A DNA stretch of 64,000 nucleotides, taken from the NCBI RefSeq assembly GCF_000525975.1, contig NZ_AODK01000024.1, positions 1 to 64,000 on the forward strand, read 5' to 3'. Origin of the DNA: Listeria rocourtiae FSL F6-920 (GTDB taxonomy: Bacteria; Bacillota; Bacilli; Lactobacillales; Listeriaceae). The notes under the pieces were generated by a model. The model was given only the letters and a program-made list of their open reading frames with translations, had not been told where the DNA came from and did no database searches. Within the stretch, counting starts at the first letter, position 1; each line of letters begins with the position of its first letter. The position numbers and the translations under genes are program-made. Below are positions 8,770-16,815 of this stretch, piece after piece.

Positions 8770-9705
8770 ATGGCCACTCGCCAAAATCGCAATCAACCAA
8801 CAAAGAAGAAACTACGTAAAGGCAGGACTATTTTTACAATTATTATAGTCATTATACTGGCCATCGCTGGACTTGGTTTTTACCAATATAAATCGAGTTT
8901 AAATGCAGCAGAGGCTGATAATAGCATGAAAGAATTTGAATTTAACGGACAAAAAGCCGAAGATGTGAATGATCTCAATGTCTTATTAATAGGAAGCGAC
9001 TCGCGCGGAAAAGATCAAGGTCGTTCGGATTCCTTGCTTATCGCTCACTATGATACGAAATCAAAATCACCGAAATTAGTCTCGATTATGCGTGATACAT
9101 ATGTCGATATCCCTGGTTACGGCTTAAACAAGATTAATGCGGCTTATTCATTTGGTGGCCCAGAGTTAGTTCGCCAAACAATTAAAGAGAATTTTGGTGT
9201 CAATATTGAATATTATGTGGTTGCCAATTTTGAAGGTTTCCCAAAAATTGTCGATACCCTTGCGCCAAATGGAATTGAAATTGATGCAGAGAAAGATATG
9301 TCTAAAAATATCGAAGCAAACATCAAAGCTGGTAAACAAAAAATGGATGGTGAAACTTTGCTACAATACGCTCGCTTCCGTCATGATGCGGAAAGTGATT
9401 TCGGCCGGGTTCGTCGTCAGCAACAAGTTCTTAATGCCCTAAAAGACCAAGCACAAAGTATTGGTACTATTACGAAGCTACCTAGTTTAATTGGCACGAT
9501 GCAAGGCTATACAAATACGAATGTAACAACAGGTATGATGATTTCTATCGGAAAAGATTTCGTATTAGGTAACGCAAAAGATATGGCAGATTTCCGCCTA
9601 CCGGTCGATGGTACGTACAAAAATGTACGCAATTCACACGGTTCTGTGCTAGATATTGATGTGGCAGCCAATGCAAAAGCGCTACAAGACTTCTTAAAGG
9701 ACTAA
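8770..9705 (+). CDS. LytR-CpsA-Psr (LCP) family wall-polymer ligase
   Basis: LCP enzymes transfer teichoic acids or other anionic glycopolymers from their lipid carrier to peptidoglycan. A short basic cytoplasmic tail precedes one transmembrane helix (about 20-40) and an extracellular LCP domain. Conserved features are the NVLLIGSDSRGKDQGRSDSL tract, the arginine in VSIMRDTYV, the FRHDAESDFGRVRRQQQVL block with its catalytic Arg/Asp, and the KMDGETLLQYAR segment. The ATG at 8770 is chosen over 8752 because GAGGTG lies 8 bases upstream of it; the protein is 311 aa. Together with TagGH and the glycosyltransferases further along it would serve surface-polymer attachment, but it is not in their operon. 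Confidence 0.9.
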   Translation: MATRQNRNQPTKKKLRKGRTIFTIIIVIILAIAGLGFYQYKSSLNAAEADNSMKEFEFNGQKAEDVNDLNVLLIGSDSRGKDQGRSDSLLIAHYDTKSKSPKLVSIMRDTYVDIPGYGLNKINAAYSFGGPELVRQTIKENFGVNIEYYVVANFEGFPKIVDTLAPNGIEIDAEKDMSKNIEANIKAGKQKMDGETLLQYARFRHDAESDFGRVRRQQQVLNALKDQAQSIGTITKLPSLIGTMQGYTNTNVTTGMMISIGKDFVLGNAKDMADFRLPVDGTYKNVRNSHGSVLDIDVAANAKALQDFLKD

Positions 9706-9713
9706 CATTCATC

Positions 9714-9753
9714 GAAATCACTCGTTATTCATGGCGAGCGGTTTCTTTTTTTT
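9714..9753 (+). terminator. Terminator after the LCP gene
   Basis: The hairpin GAAATCaCTCG / CGAGcGGTTTC is followed by nine T. Confidence 0.82.
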
Positions 9754-9807
9754 GACTATCGCCCAGAAGAGGCATATACTAATAGTCAAAGAAGGGCAGT
9801 GATTTTT

Positions 9808-10849
9808 ATGACCGATAATAAATTGGAGCAAATTCCCTTATCAATTCTTGATTTAGCCAGCATCCGTGAAGGTTTCAATGAAACCGATGCTTTCCATAAT
9901 AGTAAATCGCTCATTCAGTTCGCTGAAAAAACGGGATTTCATCGTTACTGGGTGGCTGAGCATCATGGGATTCCTGGAGTGGCTAGTTCTGCGACAGCTG
10001 TTTTAATAGGTTTTCTTGCAAGCCATACAGAAAAAATTCGCGTTGGCTCTGGCGGTATCATGCTTCCGAACCATTCACCACTTGTTATCGCAGAGCAGTT
10101 CGGCACGCTAACAACGATGTATCCGGGACGAATTGATCTTGGCCTCGGTCGCGCGCCAGGCACTGATTTTAAAACAGCTCGTGCACTTCGACGTGATTTG
10201 CATGAAACCGTAGAAGCATTTCCCAATTCAGTCATTGAGCTTGGGAACTATTTTTCTGATGAAGGTAATAATGGTATTTTTGCCATTCCTGGTCGCGGCC
10301 TTCACGTTCCGCTTTATTTACTCGGCTCTAGTACCTACAGTGCAAAATTAGCCGCAAAATTTGGCTTACCATTTGCCTTTGCAGCTCATTTTGCACCGAA
10401 TGAGTTAGGGAACGCACTAGAACTTTATCGCACTCGCTTTGAGCCTTCAAATATTTTGGACGAACCTTACGCGATGGTTACTGTGAGTTCAGTTCTTAGC
10501 GATACGGTCGAGGAAGCTAATTTCCTAGCTACGTCTGGTCATCTTTCATTCTTAAACCTGACACGTGGCAAACCGACTCCACTTCCCAGACCGGTGGCAA
10601 ATATCGATCAAATCTGGTCTGAATACGAAAAAAATGCGCTTTTGCACCAGCTTAGATATTCCTTCATCGGTGATAAGAAAAAAGTAGCGACAGAACTGGA
10701 ACAATTCATGCAGGCATATCAACCAGACGAACTCATTGTCTCGTCCAATATATACGACCCATCACTCAAACAAAAAAAACTACCAGCTACTTCACGAAAT
10801 TTGGGAAGAAACAAGAGGCCAGGACAAAACTCATTTTTATACAAAATAA
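9808..10849 (+). pseudogene. LLM-class flavin-dependent oxidoreductase, frameshifted near 3' end
   Basis: A luciferase-like monooxygenase of the single-subunit MsnO8-type group: flavin-dependent TIM barrel, substrate unknown. Conserved segments are [32 protein letters not shown], the [11 protein letters not shown] loop and [13 protein letters not shown]. The frame breaks at A8 (10772-10779). With A7 the end reads [20 protein letters not shown] and stops at 10849 (346 aa). The ATG at 9808 is preferred over the GTG at 9799, which is too close to GAAGGG. Its last eleven codons lie inside the left arm of an intergenic repeat element, so the C-terminus was probably supplied by that element. Confidence 0.82.
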
Positions 10850-11241
10850 GCAAGATAACACAAATCCTTTTTTCGAGTAGGACGTGAATCTTGCTAGACA
10901 CAAATCGAGCGAAAGCGTTTGTATTCAGGGGTTTTGGTGGAAGCCGGAGAGCTGCGCATACGACTGTATGTGATGACTGAAAGCAGGGAGAGGGTAGTTT
11001 TCTCAGGCCATGCAAGAAGTTAAGCGTAGCAAGTATTGCGTAGCAGAACCGTAGAAAGGGTCGCCTATTCGCGATGCTCATAGGCATATTGGGACTGTAA
11101 CTCATTCCATGTCGAACAGTCGGGAAGGATTACATGCTCGCTTTACTCGCATGTATATTGGGACTGTAACTCATTTCATGTCGAACAGTCCCAACAATGC
11201 GAGCGCTTGTCGTCGATTTATTTGGGTTATACCCCAGCCTC
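10815..11241. repeat. Composite intergenic repeat between two convergent genes
   Basis: The region begins GAGGCcaGGac and ends with the near-inverse (gtaccccaGCCTC read inward), so it has imperfect terminal inverted repeats. It covers the 3' ends of both flanking genes. Its two arms match the uninterrupted element at 59291-59422 in opposite orientation: shared stretches include AATAAGCAAGATA, CACAAATCGAGCG and CGATTTATTTGG. Compared with that copy, this one carries about 290 extra bases (10912-11199) bordered on both sides by CGAGCG, as if an insertion had made a 6-bp target duplication. No ORF of note lies inside. Confidence 0.7.
11063..11190. repeat. Two tandem 59-nt units, variable hairpin plus constant 36-mer
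   Basis: Each unit has a 23-nt hairpin followed by a constant 36-nt block (11086-11121 and 11155-11190, one mismatch). The hairpins differ in sequence but keep pairing: GCCTAT/ATAGGC at 11063-11085 and ACATGC/GCATGT at 11132-11154, with similar loops (TCGCGATGCTC and TCGCTTTACTC). The constant block itself pairs in part (GGACTGT / ACAGTCC). The change of stems with kept complementarity is what a selected RNA or cruciform structure would show. Confidence 0.65.
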
Positions 11242-11952
11242 TTTTTCATTAGTAACCGTATATATTTTCTCTACCTTTTCTTGTGAGAATAAAACGCCAT
11301 GTAGTGCTCCACCAAATACCGCACCGCCATCAATATCGATAATCGAGCGATCCGCTGAGTACCAAATAGCTGTGGAATGATCAGTATTCAAACTTTCCGT
11401 TGGTGTGTGTCCGACTACAAAGATTTTTCCAGTACGATTCGCTCCTTGCTGAAATGACTCACGAACCCAAACCATATCACGCTTGGGTGTTTGTTTCCAA
11501 TCCGCAAGTTCAAAATCAACACCTGCATGAACAAATACAAAATCACCCCATTCAAAATAATATGGTCGATTTCTAATGAAGGAAAGTTCGGGAGCTGCCT
11601 CATCTTCAACTCGTCGTGCTAATTCTTCTGGTGTCATTTTTGCTGATGTTTTGTAGGTTAGTAGGCTTTCAATCGTTTCCATTCCTCCCTGGCTTATGTA
11701 ATACATCATTTTCTTGCAAGGGTCAGCAAGCCAGTCGAGTAACATATTTTCATGATTTCCACGCAGAAAAATAGCACCATACTTTGCTTCAAGAAGTATG
11801 GCTTTACGGATAACCGCCCCTGGGTTCTTTCCCCGATCAATTAAATCGCCAACAGATAACAACCGCTCTTTGTCAGGTGTCCAATGCGTCAAAAGTTTCT
11901 CGAAAGCCACTATCTCACCATGAATATCTCCTACTGCAAATATATAATCCAT
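11227..11952 (-). CDS. Serine/threonine-type metallophosphatase (PP2A-like)
   Basis: A calcineurin-like metallophosphoesterase of 241 aa. The metal-binding motifs are all present: GDIHG near residue 9, GDLIDRG near 38, RGNHE near 68, and later histidines in FVHAGVDF and VVGHTPT. Small bacterial members act on phosphoproteins or diadenosine tetraphosphate; substrate not known here. The fourth codon ATG (11952) is chosen as start because GAGGTGAT lies about 5 bases before it, whereas earlier candidates have no spacing. The last five codons lie inside the terminal repeat of the intergenic element. Confidence 0.85.
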   Translation of the reverse strand: MDYIFAVGDIHGEIVAFEKLLTHWTPDKERLLSVGDLIDRGKNPGAVIRKAILLEAKYGAIFLRGNHENMLLDWLADPCKKMMYYISQGGMETIESLLTYKTSAKMTPEELARRVEDEAAPELSFIRNRPYYFEWGDFVFVHAGVDFELADWKQTPKRDMVWVRESFQQGANRTGKIFVVGHTPTESLNTDHSTAIWYSADRSIIDIDGGAVFGGALHGVLFSQEKVEKIYTVTNEKEAGV

Positions 11953-12043
11953 CCTCATCACCTCTTATGTAAATACCCCTGAAGCACTGGGGTCAGTTAA
12001 AACCAGACTTCGAAAGGCAGTTTCACTATCATTCTAGATTGTT

Positions 12044-12235
12044 TTATAATTTGTTTATTTTCTTTTCTACAGATTTAATTTCTTTTTCAAGCGCATTCAT
12101 TCTTAATTCTGTAGCAGAAATTGTTCCATTTACTAGATTGGTATCGTTGAATTGATCTGTTTCGCCAAGCAATTCTTGATGTTGACGGCGCAACTCTATT
12201 AAACGATTCTCTAAATCTTGTTTTTCGTAAGCCAT
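12044..12235 (-). CDS. Small coiled-coil protein, unknown function
   Basis: A 63-aa soluble, highly charged protein predicted to form two helices separated by a short Asn/Thr-rich loop (DTNLVNGTI), with heptad-like spacing in both (ENRLIELRRQHQELL and MNALEKEIKSVEKKI). The start at 12235 (MAYEKQD) has an excellent GGAGGTGAA ribosome site; the longer TTG-started frame overlaps that site. I do not recognise the family. It stands alone, on the opposite strand to the DUF975 gene. Confidence 0.65.
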   Translation of the reverse strand: MAYEKQDLENRLIELRRQHQELLGETDQFNDTNLVNGTISATELRMNALEKEIKSVEKKINKL

Positions 12236-12407
12236 ATATTTCACCTCCAAATAATATTATCTGTATCTATTTTACCTATAGCCTATTCCCCTTTACTTGA
12301 AAAGTCAATCATTTTGATGAAATGTAGATTATGACTATCATTGTGATGAATTGTATGGTACTTTTAAGTATATGGATTTTTTCACAAAAGAAAGGGGATA
12401 AAATTTT

Positions 12408-13460
12408 ATGATGAGCATTTCAGAAATTCGGAAAATGACAAAGCAATCTTTAAAGGGAAATTGGGGACTTGCGATTGGTGGCATGGTGCTTGCTTATGTG
12501 ATTTTAGGCGCTGTTTCTATGATTAACTTCATCCCATTCCTTGGAACCATTGGGTATTATATTTTTGCTGGTCCTTTTATGATTGGTGTGACTTGGTTTT
12601 TCCTTGCTATTACTCGTCAAGAAAAACCTGATATCGGTTACTTATTTAGTGGATTTAAAACGTTTGGCCGTAATTTACTGGCGGCGGTACTTGTATTCAT
12701 TTTTACATTCTTATGGAGTTTGTTATTCTTGATTCCAGGTATTATTAAATCCTTCTCGTACTCACAAACATTCATGATTTTACGTGATGATCCCAATATA
12801 TCACCACTAGATGCCATTACAGAGAGCCGACACCGCATGAATGGTCATAAAGGACGTTTATTTGGCCTCATATTATCTTATATCTGGGTGTTCTTTATTC
12901 CAGCTATTGTAATGATGGTTCTTGCTATCATTGCAGCTGCTACAACGGCTATATTTGAATATGGCTATGATGCATCATATTCATATGATTACTATGCGAG
13001 CTCGACTGATATGAGCCCAGTATTTCTACTAGTTTTTATTCTTGGTTATTTCTTGATGCTAGCTATCATGTTTGGTTTAGCTATTTGGATTTATCCACAA
13101 GTTCTCGTGTCTTGTGCTGTGTTTTATGATGATTTGTATGCAAGCACTGGCACATTTAGCGACGATATGGATACGACTGATTACACAACAACAATTCCTG
13201 AAGATGATACGTCGTTTGGTGCGATTCCCCCAGTTGATTCGACACCACCAGAAGAACCAGAAGCACCACACTTCGAGAATAAAACATGGGGTGCTGACTC
13301 AATGGTTAATCCTGAGTCGCCCGTAACATCGCCTGAGTCTGAAGCGGAACCAGAGCAACCAACACAACAGAACGATACAATCAGTGAAGCTGTCCGTCCA
13401 TCAGAGCCAGCAGATTCTGAGGAAACAACGGAACAAAAGAATGAAAACGAACCAAAATAA
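12408..13460 (+). CDS. DUF975 integral membrane protein with acidic Pro-rich tail
   Basis: A 350-aa DUF975 protein. The family N-terminus (SISEIRKMTKQSLKGNWGLA) leads into helices at about 20-42, 48-68, 86-110, 150-178 and 200-225, with the conserved DAITESRHRMNGHKGRLF amphipathic segment between the third and fourth. Residues beyond about 245 form a hydrophilic tail rich in Asp, Glu, Pro and Thr, longer than in many relatives and probably disordered. Function unknown. The acetyltransferase start lies inside its last codons (20-base overlap), so the two genes are coupled. Confidence 0.85.
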   Translation: MMSISEIRKMTKQSLKGNWGLAIGGMVLAYVILGAVSMINFIPFLGTIGYYIFAGPFMIGVTWFFLAITRQEKPDIGYLFSGFKTFGRNLLAAVLVFIFTFLWSLLFLIPGIIKSFSYSQTFMILRDDPNISPLDAITESRHRMNGHKGRLFGLILSYIWVFFIPAIVMMVLAIIAAATTAIFEYGYDASYSYDYYASSTDMSPVFLLVFILGYFLMLAIMFGLAIWIYPQVLVSCAVFYDDLYASTGTFSDDMDTTDYTTTIPEDDTSFGAIPPVDSTPPEEPEAPHFENKTWGADSMVNPESPVTSPESEAEPEQPTQQNDTISEAVRPSEPADSEETTEQKNENEPK

Positions 13461-13965
13461 GCATCTATCAGGTTTTACTGTACAAGAGGCCTCTGTTTCT
13501 GATGAGGAAGCTTTACAGCAACTGATGATAGATACAGCATCTTGGCTAAAGAGTCGCGGCTCTACACAATGGAGTGATATTCTGGCAGGAAAAGATGTCC
13601 ACGAACTAAAGACACGTATTCGGGATGGCGAAGTCTTTTTAATCCGCAAAAACCATCACATTGCAGCGGCTTTTATTTTACGGAAAACAGCAAGCGATTG
13701 GGATGAACGTTTATGGCGTGATCATGGCTACCAAACTCCTGCACGATATTTGCATCGATTAATGATTGCTAGAGATTTCGCCGGGCAAAATTTAAGCCAA
13801 GATATCCTAGATTGGGCAAATGTGGAGTCTTTACAAACTGGATATCCTTATCTGCGCCTTGATTGCATCGCTGACAACAAAAAACTTAACACACTCTATC
13901 AAAATGCTGGCTTCATCAAAAAGGCGATTGTCGATGGCTTCTGTATATACGAAAAACGAACGTAG
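13441..13965 (+). CDS. GNAT family N-acetyltransferase
   Basis: A 174-aa GNAT acetyltransferase. The N-terminal TVQEASVSDEEALQQLM strand-helix, the central HRLMIARDFAGQNLSQDIL (beta4 plus acetyl-CoA pyrophosphate loop) and the C-terminal RLDCIADNKKLNTLYQNAGF are characteristic. The ATG at 13441 overlaps the DUF975 gene by 20 bases; the in-frame upstream ATG at 13384 would lie deeper in that gene without support from family length. Acceptor substrate unknown. A perfect bidirectional terminator follows. Confidence 0.85.
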   Translation: MKTNQNKHLSGFTVQEASVSDEEALQQLMIDTASWLKSRGSTQWSDILAGKDVHELKTRIRDGEVFLIRKNHHIAAAFILRKTASDWDERLWRDHGYQTPARYLHRLMIARDFAGQNLSQDILDWANVESLQTGYPYLRLDCIADNKKLNTLYQNAGFIKKAIVDGFCIYEKRT

Positions 13966-13990
13966 GATTAAGTCCTACGTTCGTTTTTTT
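13953..13990. terminator. Bidirectional terminator between GNAT and GntR genes
   Basis: A perfect stem (AAACGAACGTAGGA / TCCTACGTTCGTTT) with a 5-base loop is flanked by A-rich and T-rich tracts. It serves the two convergent genes and includes the GNAT stop codon. Confidence 0.9.
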
Positions 13991-13992
13991 TA

Positions 13993-14653
13993 TTATGCGC
14001 GGAAGGCATTGAGCGCAAAATCATCAAACAAAGTCCGAATACGTTCATTCGCTAAATCATAATCATCAGCCTCAAAAGCATCCGCAATAGCTGTGAATTT
14101 CTTAATCGTCAAGTCCCGTTTATCCTCGGATCCTTGCTTCAAAACTGTTTCCATCGAAAAATTATTAATTGTAAAAAAGACACGTTTCACATTCTCATAA
14201 TAATATGGGTTAGAATCATGTTTTAAAATACGGAAGAAAAATTGATGTTGATTGAAAATATAATCCTCCATATCTTGCAAATAAGAAGAGCGATCCATCG
14301 AAGCAATATAATTCCTCAATGCTGCTATATCCACCAATGTATTTTGCTCCTTCATTTTTTGAATCGTAGCATCCATAAATACCTTGATAACTTCCAAAAG
14401 ATGGCCATATTTAGCTGGGTCAATCATCGAATCACGGACAACAACTCCACTATATGTACGGTAATCTAGAATTCCCTCCGATACCAGTGCTGTAATCGCC
14501 TTACGAATTGGCGATCGACTCACTTCTAGCTCCTTCGCCAAACGTTCCTCCGTCAAATGCTCATTCGGCTTCAGTTCTCCTTTTTTTTATTTTCTCGATA
14601 ATGCTAAAATACACCATTCTGTCTAGCGTCTTATATTCTCGTTTACTTTTCAA
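13993..14653 (-). pseudogene. GntR family regulator (FCD-type), frameshifted in a T8 run
   Basis: A GntR-type repressor with an N-terminal winged helix and a C-terminal all-helical domain of the FadR/FCD kind. The HTH core is LTEERLAKELEVSRSPIRKA. The N-terminal helix lies in another frame: it reads MVYFSIIEKIKKGELKPNEH if the run at 14581-14588 has seven instead of eight bases. The likely start is the TTG at 14653 about 9 bases after a GGGGTG tract; start uncertain. The corrected length is about 219 aa. A second GntR gene lies next to it on the same strand with a short gap; the two share the plan but are not close copies. Effector unknown. Confidence 0.78.
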
Positions 14654-14684
14654 TAGCTTCGACACCCCTATCTTAATTACCAAC

Positions 14685-14693
14685 ATTGTAGCA
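14685..14693 (-). promoter_or_regulatory. Extended -10 promoter of the first GntR gene
   Basis: On the minus strand TGCTACAAT is an extended -10 about 30 bases before the proposed start. It lies between the two GntR genes, so the first can be transcribed on its own. Confidence 0.4.
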
Positions 14694-14713
14694 TAACCTT
14701 CCAAAAATTTCAC

Positions 14714-15355
14714 CTATCGGAACGTTTTTATAATAAAATAATTGACCAGTTCCCGAACAATTATCTCCGCCTTATCAAAATTCTTCGTTATTAAGAGTTC
14801 ATTCATGCGCATATAATGCTCAATTAAATAGGCTCCATTATGAAACGGGATTAATATAATTTCCTTCGGGGCTTTCGTCAAAAAATCGATACCCATCTTT
14901 CTAACCGTACTGTCAGCATAAGAATTACCCATATAAGCAATAAAATCAAAAATAATCTGCCAAACTTCCTCTGCAAAACCGCTCCTATTATCAGCTTTTA
15001 GGTAGCCTTCCATAATCGATAAGCGTTTATACAAATGCTCTGGTTCAAATAAGATTCCCTTATTTTCTATTTTTCTCATTGTTTTAATCGTCAAAACCTC
15101 TAGCATTTCCAACATCTCGATGAACTTGCCAACCGTCACTTTCGTCTCACTAACAAAGGCTCCTCGATTACTTTCAATTGTTAAAAAACCTTCCGTTTCA
15201 AGCATAACCAAAGCACGGCGCACCGGCGTTCTACTAATGCCAAGCTCTTTTGCAATCGTATTCTCAGGCACGCGATCCCCAGTTCGCAACTGCCCATTCA
15301 AAATTTTCTCCTTCATTATCTCATAAGCTTTTTTCTCATAGTTCTGTTTTTCCAT
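14714..15355 (-). CDS. GntR family transcriptional regulator
   Basis: A 213-aa GntR regulator. The winged helix occupies about residues 8-72 (AYEIMKEKILNGQLRTGDRV, then AKELGISRTPVRRALVMLE) and is followed by a helical effector domain that resembles FCD but lacks an obvious full set of metal-ligand histidines. The ATG at 15355 follows GAGAGGAACTG; the ORF could be extended by 19 codons into the spacer but has no ribosome site there. It lies between corA (upstream, same strand, 28 bases) and the other GntR gene, which suggests co-transcription with corA. Ligand unknown. Confidence 0.87.
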   Translation of the reverse strand: MEKQNYEKKAYEIMKEKILNGQLRTGDRVPENTIAKELGISRTPVRRALVMLETEGFLTIESNRGAFVSETKVTVGKFIEMLEMLEVLTIKTMRKIENKGILFEPEHLYKRLSIMEGYLKADNRSGFAEEVWQIIFDFIAYMGNSYADSTVRKMGIDFLTKAPKEIILIPFHNGAYLIEHYMRMNELLITKNFDKAEIIVRELVNYFIIKTFR

Positions 15356-15383
15356 AAAGATCAGTTCCTCTCGAAGTCTCATT

Positions 15384-16337
15384 TTAAAAGTACTTTTTGC
15401 GCCAAAATACAATGGTCGTAATAATCGTCACTATAATTGTTCCCATCATAATCAATCCAAATGCATATTCATTATCTGAAAATGGTAGCTTTACATTCAT
15501 CCCGTAAATGCTCGCCACAATTGTCGGTAATGACAAAATAATCGTAAACGATGTCAAAAACTTCATCACTCGATTCAAATTATTCGCAATTACAGATGAA
15601 AAAGTATCCGACATTCCACCTACAATTTGCGTGTATGTATCCGTCATCGCAATAGCCTGCTTATTTTCGATAATGACATCCTGCAATAGCTCCTTGTCCT
15701 CGTCTTTATCTGTATAATGTGCCGCGACAACCATCTTCTCTAATATCGCTTTATTCGACTGTAGCGCCGTTGCAAAAAAGACTAGACTGCGCTGAATCGC
15801 CATAAATGCGTACAATTCCTCATTTTTCATCGATTCTCTAATATTTTTCTCAAGTGTATGCATGTGCTCAATTAAGTTGTTCAAATATTTCAAGAAATAG
15901 TAAGCAACCGCATATAAAATCTGTAAGACAAATGCAATATGATTTGCCGTATCATATTGTTCCATTCGCCTATCCATAATGTCCCCTAAAATAGGTATTT
16001 GTTCCAGCACGACTGTCACGACAACTTCTTTTGTTGTAATAATACCAATTGGAATCGTCTTAAACTCCAAGAAACCCATCTCATCTTTCGCCTCAATCGG
16101 GCAATCTATAATAACGAGCGAATGCTTGAAGTTTTCTTCCACGTGCTTTAGTTCAACTCGAGAGCGTTCCTCCCTATCCAACGGGTCTAAAATATGATCC
16201 TTGGGTATTTCGAACTTCTTCGAGAGTTGGTCAACCTCATCCGGAGTCGGTGCCACAACATGAACCCAGCTACCTTGTTGATAACTATCAATCCTCCGTA
16301 TTTCAGCATTTTCCTGTGTTTTATAATACGTAATCAT
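15384..16337 (-). CDS. corA: CorA family divalent metal ion channel
   Basis: This Mg2+/Co2+ channel of 317 aa has a large cytoplasmic domain and two C-terminal helices (about 255-277 and 288-309). The diagnostic YGMN selectivity-loop motif sits at the end of the first helix (IYGMNVKLPFSD), with the basic WRKKYF C-terminus. The ATG at 16337 follows GGGAGGT; an upstream in-frame extension of 19 codons has no site. The gene is divergent from a small membrane-protein gene across a spacer carrying a perfect 8-bp inverted repeat. Confidence 0.92.
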   Translation of the reverse strand: MITYYKTQENAEIRRIDSYQQGSWVHVVAPTPDEVDQLSKKFEIPKDHILDPLDREERSRVELKHVEENFKHSLVIIDCPIEAKDEMGFLEFKTIPIGIITTKEVVVTVVLEQIPILGDIMDRRMEQYDTANHIAFVLQILYAVAYYFLKYLNNLIEHMHTLEKNIRESMKNEELYAFMAIQRSLVFFATALQSNKAILEKMVVAAHYTDKDEDKELLQDVIIENKQAIAMTDTYTQIVGGMSDTFSSVIANNLNRVMKFLTSFTIILSLPTIVASIYGMNVKLPFSDNEYAFGLIMMGTIIVTIITTIVFWRKKYF

Positions 16338-16397
16338 TCCCGTACCTCCCATCAAGTCATAATAGGAATATGCAATCTTTACAATACATTTCATTTA

Positions 16398-16434
16398 TGT
16401 TACAATTATTATTAGTAAAACATATTTTGTAACA
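16398..16434. promoter_or_regulatory. Inverted repeat in the corA divergent promoter region
   Basis: TGTTACAA and TTGTAACA are perfect inverse copies separated by 21 bases. On the plus strand TTACAA (-35) and TATTTT (-10) have 17-bp spacing within it. It could be an operator shared by the two divergent genes or just symmetrical promoters. Confidence 0.35.
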
Positions 16435-16450
16435 ATGCGAGGTGAGCGTC

Positions 16451-16750
16451 ATGGAGTCGATACAAATGATTTTGATTGGTTTTTGTTTCGCAATCTTTTT
16501 CTTTGCGCTATCTTTTGTTATTAGTAAGCTTGGTAAAATCTCGGTTTATTGGGTCTCACTTGGAGCAAATGCAGGGTTCTTTTTAGCCTTTCTACTTGTG
16601 CAACGAGCATTTCCAACAGAAGCTCGGAATGCCCTGTTCTATTTGAATCTAGGCATCCTAACTTTTGTACTCATTCAAGCCGCACTTGGACTTGCCCATT
16701 GGCTGCTAAAGAAAACAACAGTTCGTCAAAAGAATTGGAAACATTCCTAA
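16451..16750 (+). CDS. Small membrane protein, unknown function
   Basis: A 99-aa protein with three predicted helices (about 4-25, 31-51 and 63-85) and a basic tail (KKTTVRQKNWKH). The ATG at 16451 follows GAGGTG by 6 bases; the GTG three codons earlier overlaps that site. I do not recognise the family. It is divergent from corA and followed by a perfect terminator hairpin. Confidence 0.7.
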   Translation: MESIQMILIGFCFAIFFFALSFVISKLGKISVYWVSLGANAGFFLAFLLVQRAFPTEARNALFYLNLGILTFVLIQAALGLAHWLLKKTTVRQKNWKHS

Positions 16751-16780
16751 ATTAATTATAGCAAAATTTTGCCTATAAAG

Positions 16781-16815
16781 AAAAGCTAAGCATTGTGTCC
16801 AATGCTTAGCTTTTA
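16781..16815. terminator. Bidirectional terminator
   Basis: A perfect stem (AAAAGCTAAGCATT / AATGCTTAGCTTTT) with a 6-base loop lies between convergent genes. The stop codon of the VOC gene on the minus strand is inside the hairpin. Confidence 0.9.

Noticed and set aside
10719-11105. Minus-strand open frame of 128 codons
   Set aside because: It is antisense to the oxidoreductase 3' end and runs through the repeat element; no ribosome site or domain.
11086-11190. Two 36-bp direct repeats with a 33-bp spacing, like a minimal CRISPR array
   Set aside because: Only two copies; the spacer contains a palindrome that varies together with a matching palindrome before the first copy; there are no cas genes in the window; arms match a dispersed intergenic repeat.
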